Shown piece after piece: positions 20,371 to 31,186 of a stretch of 64,000 bases of DNA (the stretch's first letter is position 1; the number at the start of each line of letters is the position of its first letter). The DNA is from Isochrysis galbana (Eukaryota > Haptophyta > Isochrysidales > Isochrysidaceae): NCBI GenBank assembly GCA_018136815.1, contig CM030936.1, forward strand, positions 5,431,774 through 5,495,773, read 5' to 3'. The notes beneath the pieces are model-generated. The model had not been told where the DNA came from. It did no database searches and saw nothing but the letters and a program-made list of their open reading frames with translations. Both the position numbers and the translations under genes were made by a program.

Positions 20371-22029
20371 TCACCTTGACGAAAGAGGCCGATGATGTAC
20401 TCGCTTGGACCGTACACCACCGACAAGCACAAGGACATGCACGCCACGCATGAGGAGGCAAAGGAGATTTGGCGCGCGCGACTTGGATCGCCTAGCGATG
20501 ATCGCCTCCGCCGCCTGCCGGACTACTCCGTCGACGTGCCCGCCAACCTCAAGCAAGGCAATGCAGCGCCGCGTGCCAAAGGTTCACGGTGGGGAACGAC
20601 ATCGCGCGGCAAAGTTGGCCCACCGTGTACGAGATGTCGGGGTTGCTCACCACGGCGGCGTAGAGGAGACTACCGACGAGGCCGCGGTACTTGGTGCCAA
20701 ACTTGGGATCGAGCTCCTTCTTGATCCGCTCTTTCTCGTCTTGCGCCTCGATGACGTCCTTGCCGAGGTACGAGTTGCATGGCGTGTCGACGGTGTTGCG
20801 CAGCGTGTCCTCGTACTTGGTCATCTCTTCGAGGTGCGCGCCCACCAACTTGTTGATGTAGTCTCCTTGGTGAAGAATGATTCCATCACTCACTTCCTTG
20901 AGTTGGGCTCCAAGTACTTCATCGAGACCTTCATGCCAAGTGAGCTTAAAGCCATCCTTCTCCATGGCCTCAAACACCTTGCGCACGAGCTTCATGTCAT
21001 TGGAGCCCCACGGCATGTCGTCCACGTACGTGGCCATGACCATGAAGGAATCCTCATCACGGAGCACGTAGAGGCATGGCTCGCTGAACGCCACGATGAA
21101 GCCAAATGCCTCAAGCCACATGGACAACTTGAGCCACCAATTAGGCTTCTATGTGGATGTACGGCCCATCCCCAAGGGCGAGACGACCAAGGCGTACTCG
21201 CTTGGACCGTACACCACCGACAAGCACAAGGACATGCACGCCACGCATGAGGAGGCAAAGGAGATTTGGCGCGCGCGACTTGGATCGCCTAGCGATGATC
21301 GCCTCCACATGCCATCCAAGGGGTGCACCGGCTTGGGGGCGCACAAGTGCAAGGAACTTGGCGGTGCCGGTGCCCCAAGTCTTGATTGCCTTGCCACTTG
21401 CCACCTCAACCATGTCCGTGCGCGTCTCATCCACGCCGTCCGGGAAGAAGCTGATGTCGTTGAAGTAGTCCGCCCCGGTGGCGCCCGAGTCGATGAGGAT
21501 GCGTAAGGCATCATCCTCGGTGTTCTTGGTCGTGGTTGCACAGATCTTGTTGCAGGTGAAGGTGAGGCGTCCACCACTTTGCTTGTTTTCCTTCTTCATC
21601 TTGGCATCATAGAGGTTGGCCTTGATCTTGGCTTGGAGGCCCTCCGGCACCTTGTCCCAATCGATCAAGTGCGCGGTGTCGGGGTTGGACCAGCAGATGC
21701 GGTACTTGGCGGAAGCCTTGAACGTACATGCGCGACTTGCGGATGCCGTCGCGCTTGTAGCGGAGGGTCTCACCTAGTGGGATGGCGCGTCCCACTTCCT
21801 TGATTGGCTTCTCGTCGATGAAGGTCTTGTTGGTCACCAAGGTGTTGTACTCCTTCATGCGCGCCTCCTCCCACAAGTCTTGTTCATCTTGTGGTAGGAA
21901 CTTGAGTTGGTGCGGCTTGAAGGGCTTTGGGAAGCCGATGTAGATGGCGTCGTTGCACACCTCGGTCGCCATCAAGATCTTGTGGCACATCGACGCCGAG
22001 TACTCGCTTGCACTCTCGTCGCCAAAGAC
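20371..22029. mobile_element. Scrambled Copia mosaic of six pieces in alternating orientation
   Basis: Every piece matches the intact Copia copy (23161-28293), but order and strand are shuffled. 20371-20396 is RNase H (same strand as the element); 20397-20554 is pre-integrase, inverted; 20555-21141 is RT/RNase H, same strand; 21142-21305 is pre-integrase, inverted; 21306-21705 is protease/gag end, same strand; 21706-22029 is the RT beginning, same strand. There are no LTRs and no usable reading frame. The right end runs directly into the LTR of the older copy at 22030. Confidence 0.85.
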
Positions 22030-22287
22030 TGAGTGGCGAAAGCTTTCTTGTTACTTGTCTCTTAGGGGTCTCTACCCTTGCACGGTCCGGTGTCCGTTCA
22101 AACGACTCAACCGCCGTAACCGACTCAACCGCCGTAACCGACTCAACCGCCGATCACGTAACCGACACAAAAACAAAACCCCAACAAGAACAAATGCTTT
22201 GCACACCACCTAGCCATAGCTAGGCCTTGGGTTCACGACGCACATTAAGCCTTGCATGAAGCCTTGTATGAAGCCTTGCGCTTCTCA
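22030..22287 (-). repeat. 3' LTR of older Copia copy
   Basis: 258 bp with TGAG...CTCA ends. Internally it has three tandem copies of an 18-bp GACTCAACCGCCGTAACC unit, the third diverging after CCGCC. Seven Cs follow directly (a polypurine tract on the element strand). Confidence 0.95.
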
Positions 22288-23160
22288 CCCCCCCTTGACC
22301 TGATCCCCCGGAGAAGGGCAACAAATGAGGGATTCGCAAGGCAGCAAGATCTCAGATGCGAACCATGATCAGCCCACGGAACTTGGTGAACTTGTTCGCC
22401 GCTAAGGGCTTCGTCATCATGTCGGCCACATTGAGCTCGGTCTGAACGTGGTAGACGCGTAACACATTCTTCTGCGTGAGCTCACGCACGTAGAGCTCAC
22501 GACGATGGATGTGACGGGCCAAACCCTTCATGATGGGATTGTCCGCGAGTGCCTTTGCACCCTTGCTGTCGGACAAGAGCGGGCTTGGTTCCGCTTGCTT
22601 CCAACCGAGATCCGCGAGCGTGTTACGGAAGTTCTCGATACGCTGCGAAGCGAGGGAGGCCGCCATCGTTTCCGCTTCGTTGGCCGACAAGGAGATGCTG
22701 TTTTGGCGCTTGCTGCCCCAATCGACGAGGCTGCCATTGATGAAGATGAGCCAGCCGCTCGTCGAACGTACTACGTCCCACGATGCGTCGACCATGCCGC
22801 GTACCATGCCTTCACCTTGACGAAAGAGGCCGATGATGGGGCTATCGCCATTGTTCTTGTAGTACTTGAGGCCCATGGTGCCACGGTTCTTGAGGTAGAG
22901 AAGGCAATGCAGCGCCGCGTGCCAAAGGTTCACGGTGGGGAACGACATCGCGCGGCAAAGTTGGCCCACCGTGTACGAGATGTCGGGGTTGCTCACCACG
23001 GCGGCGTAGAGGAGACTACCGACGAGGCCGCGGTACTTGGTGCCAAACTTGGGATCGAGCTCCGCCTTGATCCGCTCTTTCTCGTCTTGCGCCTCGATGA
23101 CGTCCTTGCCGAGGTACGAGTTGCATGGCGTGTCGACGGTGTTGCGCAGCGTGTCCTCGT

Positions 23161-23418
23161 TGAGTGGCGAAAGCTGTCTTGTTACTTGTCTCTTAGGGGT
23201 CTCTACCCTTGCACGGTGCGATGTCCGTTCAAACGACTCAACCGCCGTAACCGACTCAACCGCCGTAACCGACTCAACCGCCGGTCACGTAACCGACACA
23301 AAAACAAAACCCCAACAAGAACAAATGCTTTGCACACCACCTAGCCATAGCTAGGCCTTGGGTTCACGACGCACATTAGGCCTTGCATGAAGCCTTGTAT
23401 GAAGCCTTGCGCTTCTCA
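23161..23418 (-). repeat. 3' LTR of young Copia
   Basis: 258 bp, TGAG...CTCA. It is identical to 28036-28293 by direct reading. Confidence 0.96.
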
Positions 23419-23427
23419 CCCCCCCTT
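23419..23427 (-). promoter_or_regulatory. Polypurine tract (AAGGGGGGG on element strand)
   Basis: A run of purines on the minus strand directly upstream of the 3' LTR start. It is the expected plus-strand primer of an LTR retrotransposon, and the same tract precedes the 3' LTR of the older copy. Confidence 0.8.
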
Positions 23428-23482
23428 GACCTGATCCCCCGGAGAAGGGCAACAAATGAGGGATTCGCAAGGCAGCAAGATC

Positions 23483-26400
23483 TCAGATGCGAACCATGAT
23501 CAGCCCACGGAACTTGGTGAACTTGTTCGCCGCTAGGGGCTTCGTCATCATGTCGGCCACATTGAGCTCGGTCTGAACGTGGTAGACACGTAACACATTC
23601 TTCTGCGTGAGCTCACGCACGTAGAGCTCACGACGATGGATGTGACGGGCCAAACCCTTCATGATGGGATTGTCCGCGAGTGCCTTTGCACCCTTACTGT
23701 CGGACAAGAGCGGGCTTGGTTCCGCTTGCTTCCAACCGAGATCCGCGAGCGTGTTACGGAAGTTCTCGATACGCTGCGAAGCGAGGGAGGCCGCCATCGT
23801 TTCCGCCTCGTTGGCCGACAAGGAGATGCTGTTTTGGCGCTTGCTGCCCCAATCGACGAGGCTGCCATTGATGAAGATGAGCCAGCCGCTCGTCGAACGT
23901 ACTACGTCCCACGATGCGTCGACCATGCCGCGTACCATGCCTTCACCTTGACGAAAGAGGCCGATGATGGGGCTATCGCCATTGTTCTTGTAGTACTTGA
24001 GGCCCATGGTGCCACGGTTCTTGAGGTAGAGAAGGCAATGCAGCGCCGCGTGCCAAAGGTTCACGGTGGGGAACGACATCGCGCGGCAAAGTTGGCCCAC
24101 CGTGTACGAGATGTCGGGGTTGCTCACCACGGCGGCGTAGAGGAGACTACCGACGAGGCCGCGGTACTTGGTGCCAAACTTGGGATCGAGCTCCGCCTTG
24201 ATCCGCTCTTTCTCGTCTTGCGCCTCGATGACGTCCTTGCCGAGGTACGAGTTGCATGGCGTGTCGACGGTGTTGCGCAGCGTGTCCTCGTACTTGGTCA
24301 TCTCTTCGAGGTGCGCGCCCACCAACTTGTTGATGTAGTCTCCTTGGTGAAGAATGATTCCATCACTCACTTCCTTGAGTTGGGCTCCAAGTACTTCATC
24401 GAGACCTTCATGCCAAGTGAGCTTGAAGCCATCCTTCTCCATGGCCTCAAACACCTTGCGCACGAGCTTCATGTCATTGGAGCCCCATGGCATGTCGTCC
24501 ACGTACGTGGCCATGACCATGAAGGAATCCTCATCACGGAGCACGTAGAGGCATGGCTCGCTGAACGCCACGATGAAGCCAAATGCCTCAAGCCACATGG
24601 ACAACTTGAGCCACCAATTGCGGCCGGATTGCACCAAGCCATAGAGCGATTGTCCCAAGAGGGCTGCTAGCTCTTGTCCGTGTTCATCGTACTTGCGGTA
24701 GTTCTTGGGCATGCGTACCCAAACGCGCTCGTTGGGGGGCAACTCGCTCTGCGTGTACGCGGAGATGGCATCGGCGGCGCCCTTGTACGTGCACATGATG
24801 ACGGAGATGACGCAGAAGAGTCGAAAGCCGCCATGGGAGATGGTTGGCGAGTACGAGAGGTCAAAGTCAATGCCCGGTACTTGGCGGAAGCCTTGGACGT
24901 ACATGCGCGACTTGCGGATGCCGTCGCGCTTGTAGCGGAGGGTCTCACCTAGTGGGATGGCGCGTCCCACTTCCTTGATTGGCTTCTCGTCGATGAAGGT
25001 CTTGTTGGTCACCAAGGTGTTGTACTCCTTCATGCGCGCCTCCTCCCACAAGTCTTGTTCGTCTTGTGGTAGGAACTTGAGTTGGTGCGGCTTGAAGGGC
25101 TTTGGGAAGCCGATGTAGATGGCGTCGTCGCACACCTCGGTCGCCATCAAGATCTTGTGGCACATCGACGCCGAGTACTCGCTTGCACTCTCGTCGCCCA
25201 AGACGGCGTTGTCGTTGCCCAAGGTGGAGTAGTCCATCACCGTGTACGGGAGCTCCTCTCCCGCGATGCGGCTCGAGCGGCGTGGCGCGGTGTCCTCCTT
25301 GCCATCTTCCGACTCGAATGGTCCGCGTTGTACTTCGCCACTTGGCGTAAGCGTGTCGTCATCCTCCTCGTCGGACTCGATGATGCGGCGGTGCCGTTGA
25401 GGAGCTCGGATCGGCGACGTGCTGTCAGAGGCGTTGTCGCTAGCATCCTCTTCCACCTCCGTGATGGGGCCCGAGTAGGAATGCTCCGAGGGCGTGTAGT
25501 CCGGATCCTCGTGGTCCTCCGGGATGCCAAACGCGTAGATTGAGCCATGCATCTTGCCGTATTGGTCGGTCTTGTCAATGGGGATCTCACCCCCCTCGTG
25601 GTTTTCCACGGGAACTCGGTCTCCATGAAGGTGGCGTGCACACCGCTCACAAACACCTTGCCCGTCTCGAGGGACATGAAGATGTTGCCCGTGTGGTAGC
25701 GTGCCGGGCCCAAGTAGATGCACTCTTGTGCTTGCTCCGACAAGTTGTTGTCGCGGTACGGCTTGGGCTTCTGCACGATGGCCTTGCAACCGAACACCTT
25801 GAGCATGCTCAGGTTGACCGTGTGGCGGATGCCGGCACGCACTAGAGGAGGAGCACTATCCTTGGCGCCGGGGATGCGGTTGATGATCACCATCGCGGGA
25901 TAGAGCACAAACTCCCAATACTCTTGAGGGGCATTGCACCCTAGGAGCAATGGTCGCATGGTGCGCTCGAGCAACTTAACCGCGATTTCCGCAGGGTTGC
26001 CCCACGGCTCGTACGGGTTGCTCTCTTGCTTGCGGATTAAGTTGCTATCGCAGATCTCTTGCACCTTGTCGCTCTTAAGCACGGGCTCATTGTCCGAGTG
26101 CAAGCGCTTCACGATGAAGAACCCTTGCGTGTCCGCCAAGAAGCGCTGCAACATCGTTGGGTGCTCCGACTTGAAGCGCATGGGATATGCGAACACGAGG
26201 CCGGAGAAGACGTCGTAGAACACGTCCACGTACTTGTAGCCCGTGAGCACGCTGCGGCAAGGCATAGTGAGGATGTCGTTGGTGATGACGTCCCCGACGA
26301 CGTTTGTCATCCATGGTCCTCCACCTCCGCCTCCGGGTCGGCGTTGCGCATTGGCCTTGAGCGCGACCTCGTTGACGTCTTCCGCCTTCCTTGCTTGAAT

Positions 26401-28005
26401 GCGCTTGAGGTTGGCGGGCACGTCGACGGAGTAGTCTGGCAGGCGGCGGAGGCGTTCATCGCTCGGTGATCCAAGGCGCGCGCGCCAAATCTCCTTTGCC
26501 TCCTCATGCGTGGCGTGCATGTCCTTGTGCTTGTCGGTGGTGTACGGTCCAAGCGAGTACGCCTTGGTCGTCTCGCCCTTGGGGATGGGCCGTACATCCA
26601 CATAGAAGCCTTGGGAGTCGTCACCCATGGTGAAAGGCATGAATGCACCTCCTGGAAGTTCAAAGCCATTCACCTTGCCCATGATGCACTTCATATCGTC
26701 ATTGCGTGAGCACGCCTTGTGGGTGGAGAGCATGTTGCGTTTGAATGGACCAAATGATGCGTCGGGCTTCTCGACCACATGCCATCCAAGGGGTGCACCG
26801 GCTTGGGGGCGCACAAGTGCAAGGAACTTGGCGGTGCCGGTGCCCCAAGTCTTGATTGCCTTGCCACTTGCCACCTCAACCATGTCCGTGCGCGTCTCAT
26901 CCACGCCGTCTGGGAAGAAGCTGATGTCGTTGAAGTAGTCCGCCCCGGTGGCGCCCGAGTCGATGAGGATGCGTAGCGAATCATCCTCGGTGTTCTTGGT
27001 CGTGGTTGCACAAATCTTGTTGCAGGTGAAGGTGAGGCGTCCACCACTTTGCTTGTTTTCCTTCTTCATCTTGGCATCATAGAGGTTGGCCTTGATCTTG
27101 GCTTGGAGGCCCTCCGGCACCTTGTCCCAATCGATCAAGTGCGCGGTGTCGGGGTTGGACCAGCAGATGCCCGTGTGCATGCGGTCGCAGTGGGAGCAGG
27201 GCTTCTTGTCCTTGTTGTTGTTGTTCCTACCACCTCCACGCCCACCTTGGCCAGCCTTGAAGCCCGCCTCATAGGCCTTCTTGATAGCATCCGTGTCATC
27301 CTCGGTCTTGGACGCTTGCATTGCGCGTTGGCCCGGACGCACCGTGGAGCGCACCGCCTCATGCTTATGGGCGATGGCCGCTGCCTCCACAAGGTTCTTG
27401 TGCACCATATCAGGCCTCTTGCGGTGCTCAACCTCCAAGGAGCCCCATGCCTTGTCCACTTCACGAAGGACTCCTTCTCCACATCCAATGAAGCTCGCTT
27501 TCATGTCGAGGCACAACTCGGCCACGGAGACTTCGCGCGCGGTGCCCTTGAGTCCTTGGAAGATGCCAAACATGTTGTCAAAGCGGTTGGTGACCTCCTC
27601 CCTTGAGGGGAACTCCTGGAGGTTGGTCATCTTGAGTGTGTCATACTCCATCTTCTTGTCTTCAGCCTTGTCTTCGGTGTTGACCGCCACGTGCAACTCG
27701 TCGATGTGTTTGAACGCACGGTGGCCGTCGTACTTCTCTTCCTCCTCATCCGTGTAGAGCACATCCAAGGTGGCCACAAGCTTGTCATCCTTGATGCACA
27801 TGATGAGGAGGTCATATGCCTTGTTCAGTTCCACCTGGGTGGCTTCCTTGTCCTTGTCGGCGTCATCGACGCTTTCCGTCTTGTTCTTGAGCATCGCACG
27901 TCGGCAACCGTTCTTGCCGGCCATCGCGAGCAACTTGGGCCTGAATGCTCTCCATTCAGCACCATCCTTGTTGTAGAAGAAGATCTTGTCATTGTTCTTG
28001 TCCAT
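23483..28005 (-). pseudogene. Copia gag-pol polyprotein, one-base frameshift near 25590
   Basis: Starts MDKNNDKIFFYNKDG 13 bases after the primer site. Domains: gag to about residue 265; zinc knuckle CSHCDRMHTGIC (about 272); protease motif LIDSGATGA (about 350); integrase including LHSDNEP and the DVFSGL region (about 570-720); then, after a frame change, RT with YVDDM and RNase H with GMVDASWD ending at 23483. The upstream frame and the downstream frame overlap from 25789 to 25237. The change falls at a run of six Cs (25590-25595), where the older copy has seven (29228-29234). With seven the two frames would be continuous, so this copy appears to have lost one base, or the base was lost in sequencing. 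Confidence 0.92.
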
Positions 28006-28017
28006 GTCTCTTTGTCT

Positions 28018-28033
28018 CTCGGCGGGGGTACCA
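28018..28033 (-). promoter_or_regulatory. Copia primer-binding site
   Basis: TGGTACCCCCGCCGAG on the element strand, two bases inside the 5' LTR. TGG pairs with tRNA CCA ends. The first five bases match the common initiator-Met type (TGGTA) but the rest differs, so the tRNA is not identified. The same site is kept in the older copy (29934-29949). Confidence 0.7.
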
Positions 28034-28035
28034 GA

Positions 28036-28293
28036 TGAGTGGCGAAAGCTGTCTTGTTACTTGTCTCTTAGGGGTCTCTACCCTTGCACGGTGCGATGTC
28101 CGTTCAAACGACTCAACCGCCGTAACCGACTCAACCGCCGTAACCGACTCAACCGCCGGTCACGTAACCGACACAAAAACAAAACCCCAACAAGAACAAA
28201 TGCTTTGCACACCACCTAGCCATAGCTAGGCCTTGGGTTCACGACGCACATTAGGCCTTGCATGAAGCCTTGTATGAAGCCTTGCGCTTCTCA
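28036..28293 (-). repeat. 5' LTR of young Copia
   Basis: 258 bp, identical to 23161-23418. It contains the triple 18-bp GACTCAACCGCCGTAACC array (third unit diverging after CCGCC). On the right it abuts the duplicated target CTCGT. Confidence 0.96.
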
Positions 28294-29951
28294 CTCGTAC
28301 TTGGTCATCTCTTCGAGATGCGCGCCCACCAACTTGTTGATGTAGTCTCCTTGGTGAAGAATGATTCCATCACTCACTTCCTTGAGTTGGGCTCCAAGTA
28401 CTTCATCGAGACCTTCATGCCAAGTGAGCTTGAAGCCATCCTTCTCCATGGCCTCAAACACCTTGCGCACGAGCTTCATGTCATTGGAGCCCCACGGCAT
28501 GTCGTCCACGTACGTGGCCATGACCATGAAGGAATCCTCATCACGGAGCACGTAGAGGCATGGCTCGCTGAACGCCACAATGAAGCCAAACGCCTCAAGC
28601 CACATGGACAACTTGAGCCACCAATTGCGGCCGGACTGCACCAAGCCATAGAGCGATTGCCCTAAGAGGGCTGCTAGTTCTTGTCCTTGTTCATCGTACT
28701 TGCGGTAGTTCTTGGGCATGCGTACCCAAACGCGCTCGTTGGGGGGCAACTCGCTCTGCGTGTACGCGGAGATGGCGTCGGCGGCGCCCTTGTACGTGCA
28801 CATGATGACGGAGATGACGCAGAACAGTCGAAAGCCGCCATGGGAGATGGTTGGCGAGTACGAGAGGTCAAAGTCAATGCCCGGTACTTGGCGGAAGCCT
28901 TGAACGTACATGCGCGACTTGCGGATGCCGTCGCGCTTGTAGCGGAGGGTCTCACCTAGTGGGATGGCGCGTCCCACTTCCTTGATTGGCTTCTCGTCGA
29001 TGAAGGTCTTGTTGGTCACCAAGGTGTTGTACTCCTTCATGCGCGCCTCCTCCCACAAGTCTTGTTCATCTTGTGGTAGGAACTTGAGTTGGTGCGGCTT
29101 GAAGGGGCCCGAGTAGGAATGCTCCGAGGGCGTGTAGTCCGGATCCTCGTGGTCCTCCGGGATGCCAAACGCGTAGATTGAGCCATGCATCTTGCCGTAT
29201 TGGTCGGTCTTGTCAATGGGGATCTCACCCCCCCTCGTGGTTTTCCACGGAAACTCGGACTGCTTCTCACCGCCTCATGCTTATGGGCGATGGCCGCAGC
29301 TTCCACAAGGTTCTTGTGCACCATATCAGGCCTCTTGCGGTGCTCAACTTCCAAGGAGCCCCATGCCTTGTCCACTTCACGAAGGACTCCTTCTCCACAT
29401 CCAATGAAGCTCGCTTTCATGTCGAGGCACAACTCGGCGACGGAGACTTCGCGCGCGGTGCCCTTGAGTCCTTGGAAGATGCCAAACATGTTGTCAAAGC
29501 GGTTGGTGACCTCCTCCCTTGAGGGGAACTCCTGGAGGTTGGTCATCTTGAGTGTGTCATACTCCATCTTCTTGTCTTCAGCCTTGTCTTCGGTGTTGAC
29601 CGCCACGTGCAACTCGTCGATGTGTTTGAACGCACGGTGGCCGTCGTACTTCTCTTCCTCCTCATCCGTGTAGAGCACATCCAAGGTGGCCACAAGCTTG
29701 TCATCCTTGATGCACATGATGAGGAGGTCATATGCCTTGTTGAGTTCCACCTGGGTGGCTTCCTTGTCCTTGTTGGCGTCATCGACGCTTTCCGTCTTGT
29801 TCTTGAGCATCGCACGTCGGCAACCGTTCTTGCCGGCCATCGCGAGCAACTTGGGCCTGAATGCTCTCCATTCAGCACCATCCTTGTTGTAGAAGAAGAT
29901 CTTGTCATTGTTCTTGTCCATGTCTCTTTGTCTCTCGGCGGGGGTACCAGA

Positions 29952-30209
29952 TGAGTGGCGAAAGCTTTCTTGTTACTTGTCTCTTAGGGGTCTCTACCCT
30001 TGCACGGTCCGTTGTCCGTTCAAACGACTCAACCGCCGTAACCGACTCAACCGCCGTAACCGACTCAACCGCCGGTCACGTAACCGACACAAAAACAAAA
30101 CCCCAACAAGAACAAATGCTTTGCACACCACCTAGCCATAGCTAGGCCTTGGGTTCACGACGCACATTAAGCCTTGCATGAAGCCTTGTATGAAGCCTTG
30201 CGCTTCTCA
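29952..30209 (-). repeat. 5' LTR of older Copia copy
   Basis: 258 bp. It differs from 22030-22287 at two positions (CCGT against CCGG after GGT, and CCGGTCAC against CCGATCAC). Confidence 0.95.
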
Positions 30210-30537
30210 TTATCACCAACGACATCCTCACTATGCCTTGCCGCAGCGTGCTCACGGGCTACAAGTACGTGGACGTGTTCTACGACGTCTTCTCCGGCCT
30301 CGTGTTCGCGTATCCCATGCGCTTCAAGTCGGAGCATCCAACGATGTTGCAGCGCTTCTTGGCGGACACGCAAGGGTTCTTCATCGTGAAGCGCTTGCAC
30401 TCGGACAATGAGCCCGTGCTCAAGAGCGACAAGGTGCAAGAGATTTGCGATAGCAACTTGATCCGCAAGCAAGAGAGCAACCCGTACGAGCCGTGGGGCA
30501 ACCCTGCGGAAATCGCGGTCAAGTTGCTCGAGCGCCA
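30210..30537 (+). mobile_element. Copia integrase fragment in the opposite orientation
   Basis: On the plus strand it encodes the integrase segment with VDVFYDVFSGLVFAYPM and LHSDNEPVLKSD and stops at KLLER. It corresponds to the complement of about 25960-26290 of the young copy. It abuts the end of the older copy's LTR directly, with only TTATC-type junction bases. It has no start, no LTR and only about one third of the integrase. Confidence 0.9.
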
Positions 30538-31186
30538 CATACCCCCAACGAGCGCGTATGGCACGAGCACCACTTACTATTCGAGAAAGCACAACTCTGA
30601 CTTCCCATACAAGTCCTGAATCTGAGCCTCCTCACACGGGGGAAGCCTAGCTCGATGGCCCTTTTGCGTCTGGACTAGCGTCCTCACGCATCCTGCACGT
30701 GTGCACCACCGCCTCTCCCTTCTTGTCGGCGTACCGCTCCCCGCATATGGGTCCTCCTTCCAGGCCTCTTAAGGCCTCCCAAGTCTCTCCGACTGCCTCT
30801 AGCAGCCTGCCACGCCGTCATCCGACTGTGGACGTCGCCGCGGACCCTTCGACTGCCGCATCCTCTAATACCTCAGCTGCCTCTCCGTCCTCCAGGTCGT
30901 GCACCTGGCGTAGCGGGATCGAGTTACCTCTGTTCTACCGCACTGCATGCAAATCACGTGCAGCGAAGGAGGAGAGGCAGTTGGTGTCGTGCGAGCCGCG
31001 CCAGCTTGTCCCGGCACTCCCTGGGCTTCTCTAGTCCAGACAGATCACCGAATTCCCAAGCCCCATACATGGGCAAGGGCAGTCGGAGGAGGGCAGGTGG
31101 GCACGGCCATCGCGGCCACCTTCCGCAGGCTCGCGCCATGGTAAAAACCAATAGAGCCAACTTAAAAGCACATTGTCTTTGTCATC
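30538..31186. other. Intergenic region, no supported gene
   Basis: Plus-strand 30699-31034 is open for 111 codons, Ser/Pro-rich and without a recognisable domain. It may be a chance frame. The rest is the 3' flank of the minus-strand SFI1-like gene. Confidence 0.4.

Larger units (their letters stand above)
23161..28293 (-). mobile_element. Full-length young Ty1/Copia retrotransposon, 5133 bp, nested in the older copy
   Basis: Identical 258-bp LTRs at 23161-23418 (3') and 28036-28293 (5'). 5-bp target duplications CTCGT at 23156-23160 and 28294-28298 mark insertion into the RT region of the older Copia copy. The primer-binding site is next to the 5' LTR and the polypurine tract next to the 3' LTR. 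The domain order gag-protease-integrase-RT-RNase H is that of Copia. No LTR differences were found on base-by-base reading, so the insertion is recent. Confidence 0.97.
22352..29921 (-). pseudogene. gag-pol remnant of the older Copia copy
   Basis: The pieces of its polyprotein are 29921 down to about 29268 (gag N-terminal), a short linker region to 29107, RT from about 29106 to 28294, and RT/RNase H from 23160 to 22352, interrupted by the nested element. The first junction is out of frame. The second joins SYSGP to FKPHQLKF in frame over a GGG microhomology. RNase H retains DASWD and SANEAE. The copy lacks zinc knuckle, protease and integrase, so it cannot encode its own mobility. Confidence 0.85.
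22030..30209 (-). mobile_element. Older Copia element, internally deleted and split by a nested insertion
   Basis: LTRs at 22030-22287 (3') and 29952-30209 (5'), both 258 bp and differing at two positions. They share variants (GCTTTCTTG, CGGTCCG, ATTAAGCC) that the nested copy lacks. Its own sequence is 22030-23160 plus 28294-30209; the middle is the younger element. It lost most of gag-protease-integrase (junction about 29268) and a second block before RT (junction about 29106). Its outer flanks do not match as a target duplication, because both sides are rearranged Copia fragments. Confidence 0.9.

Noticed and set aside
22100-22160. CRISPR-like short tandem repeats
   Set aside because: Only three contiguous 18-bp units inside each Copia LTR, without spacers. 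The genome is eukaryotic.
23636-24670. 344-codon plus-strand ORF
   Set aside because: Antisense shadow of Copia RT/RNase H. Identical shadows occur at every Copia copy.
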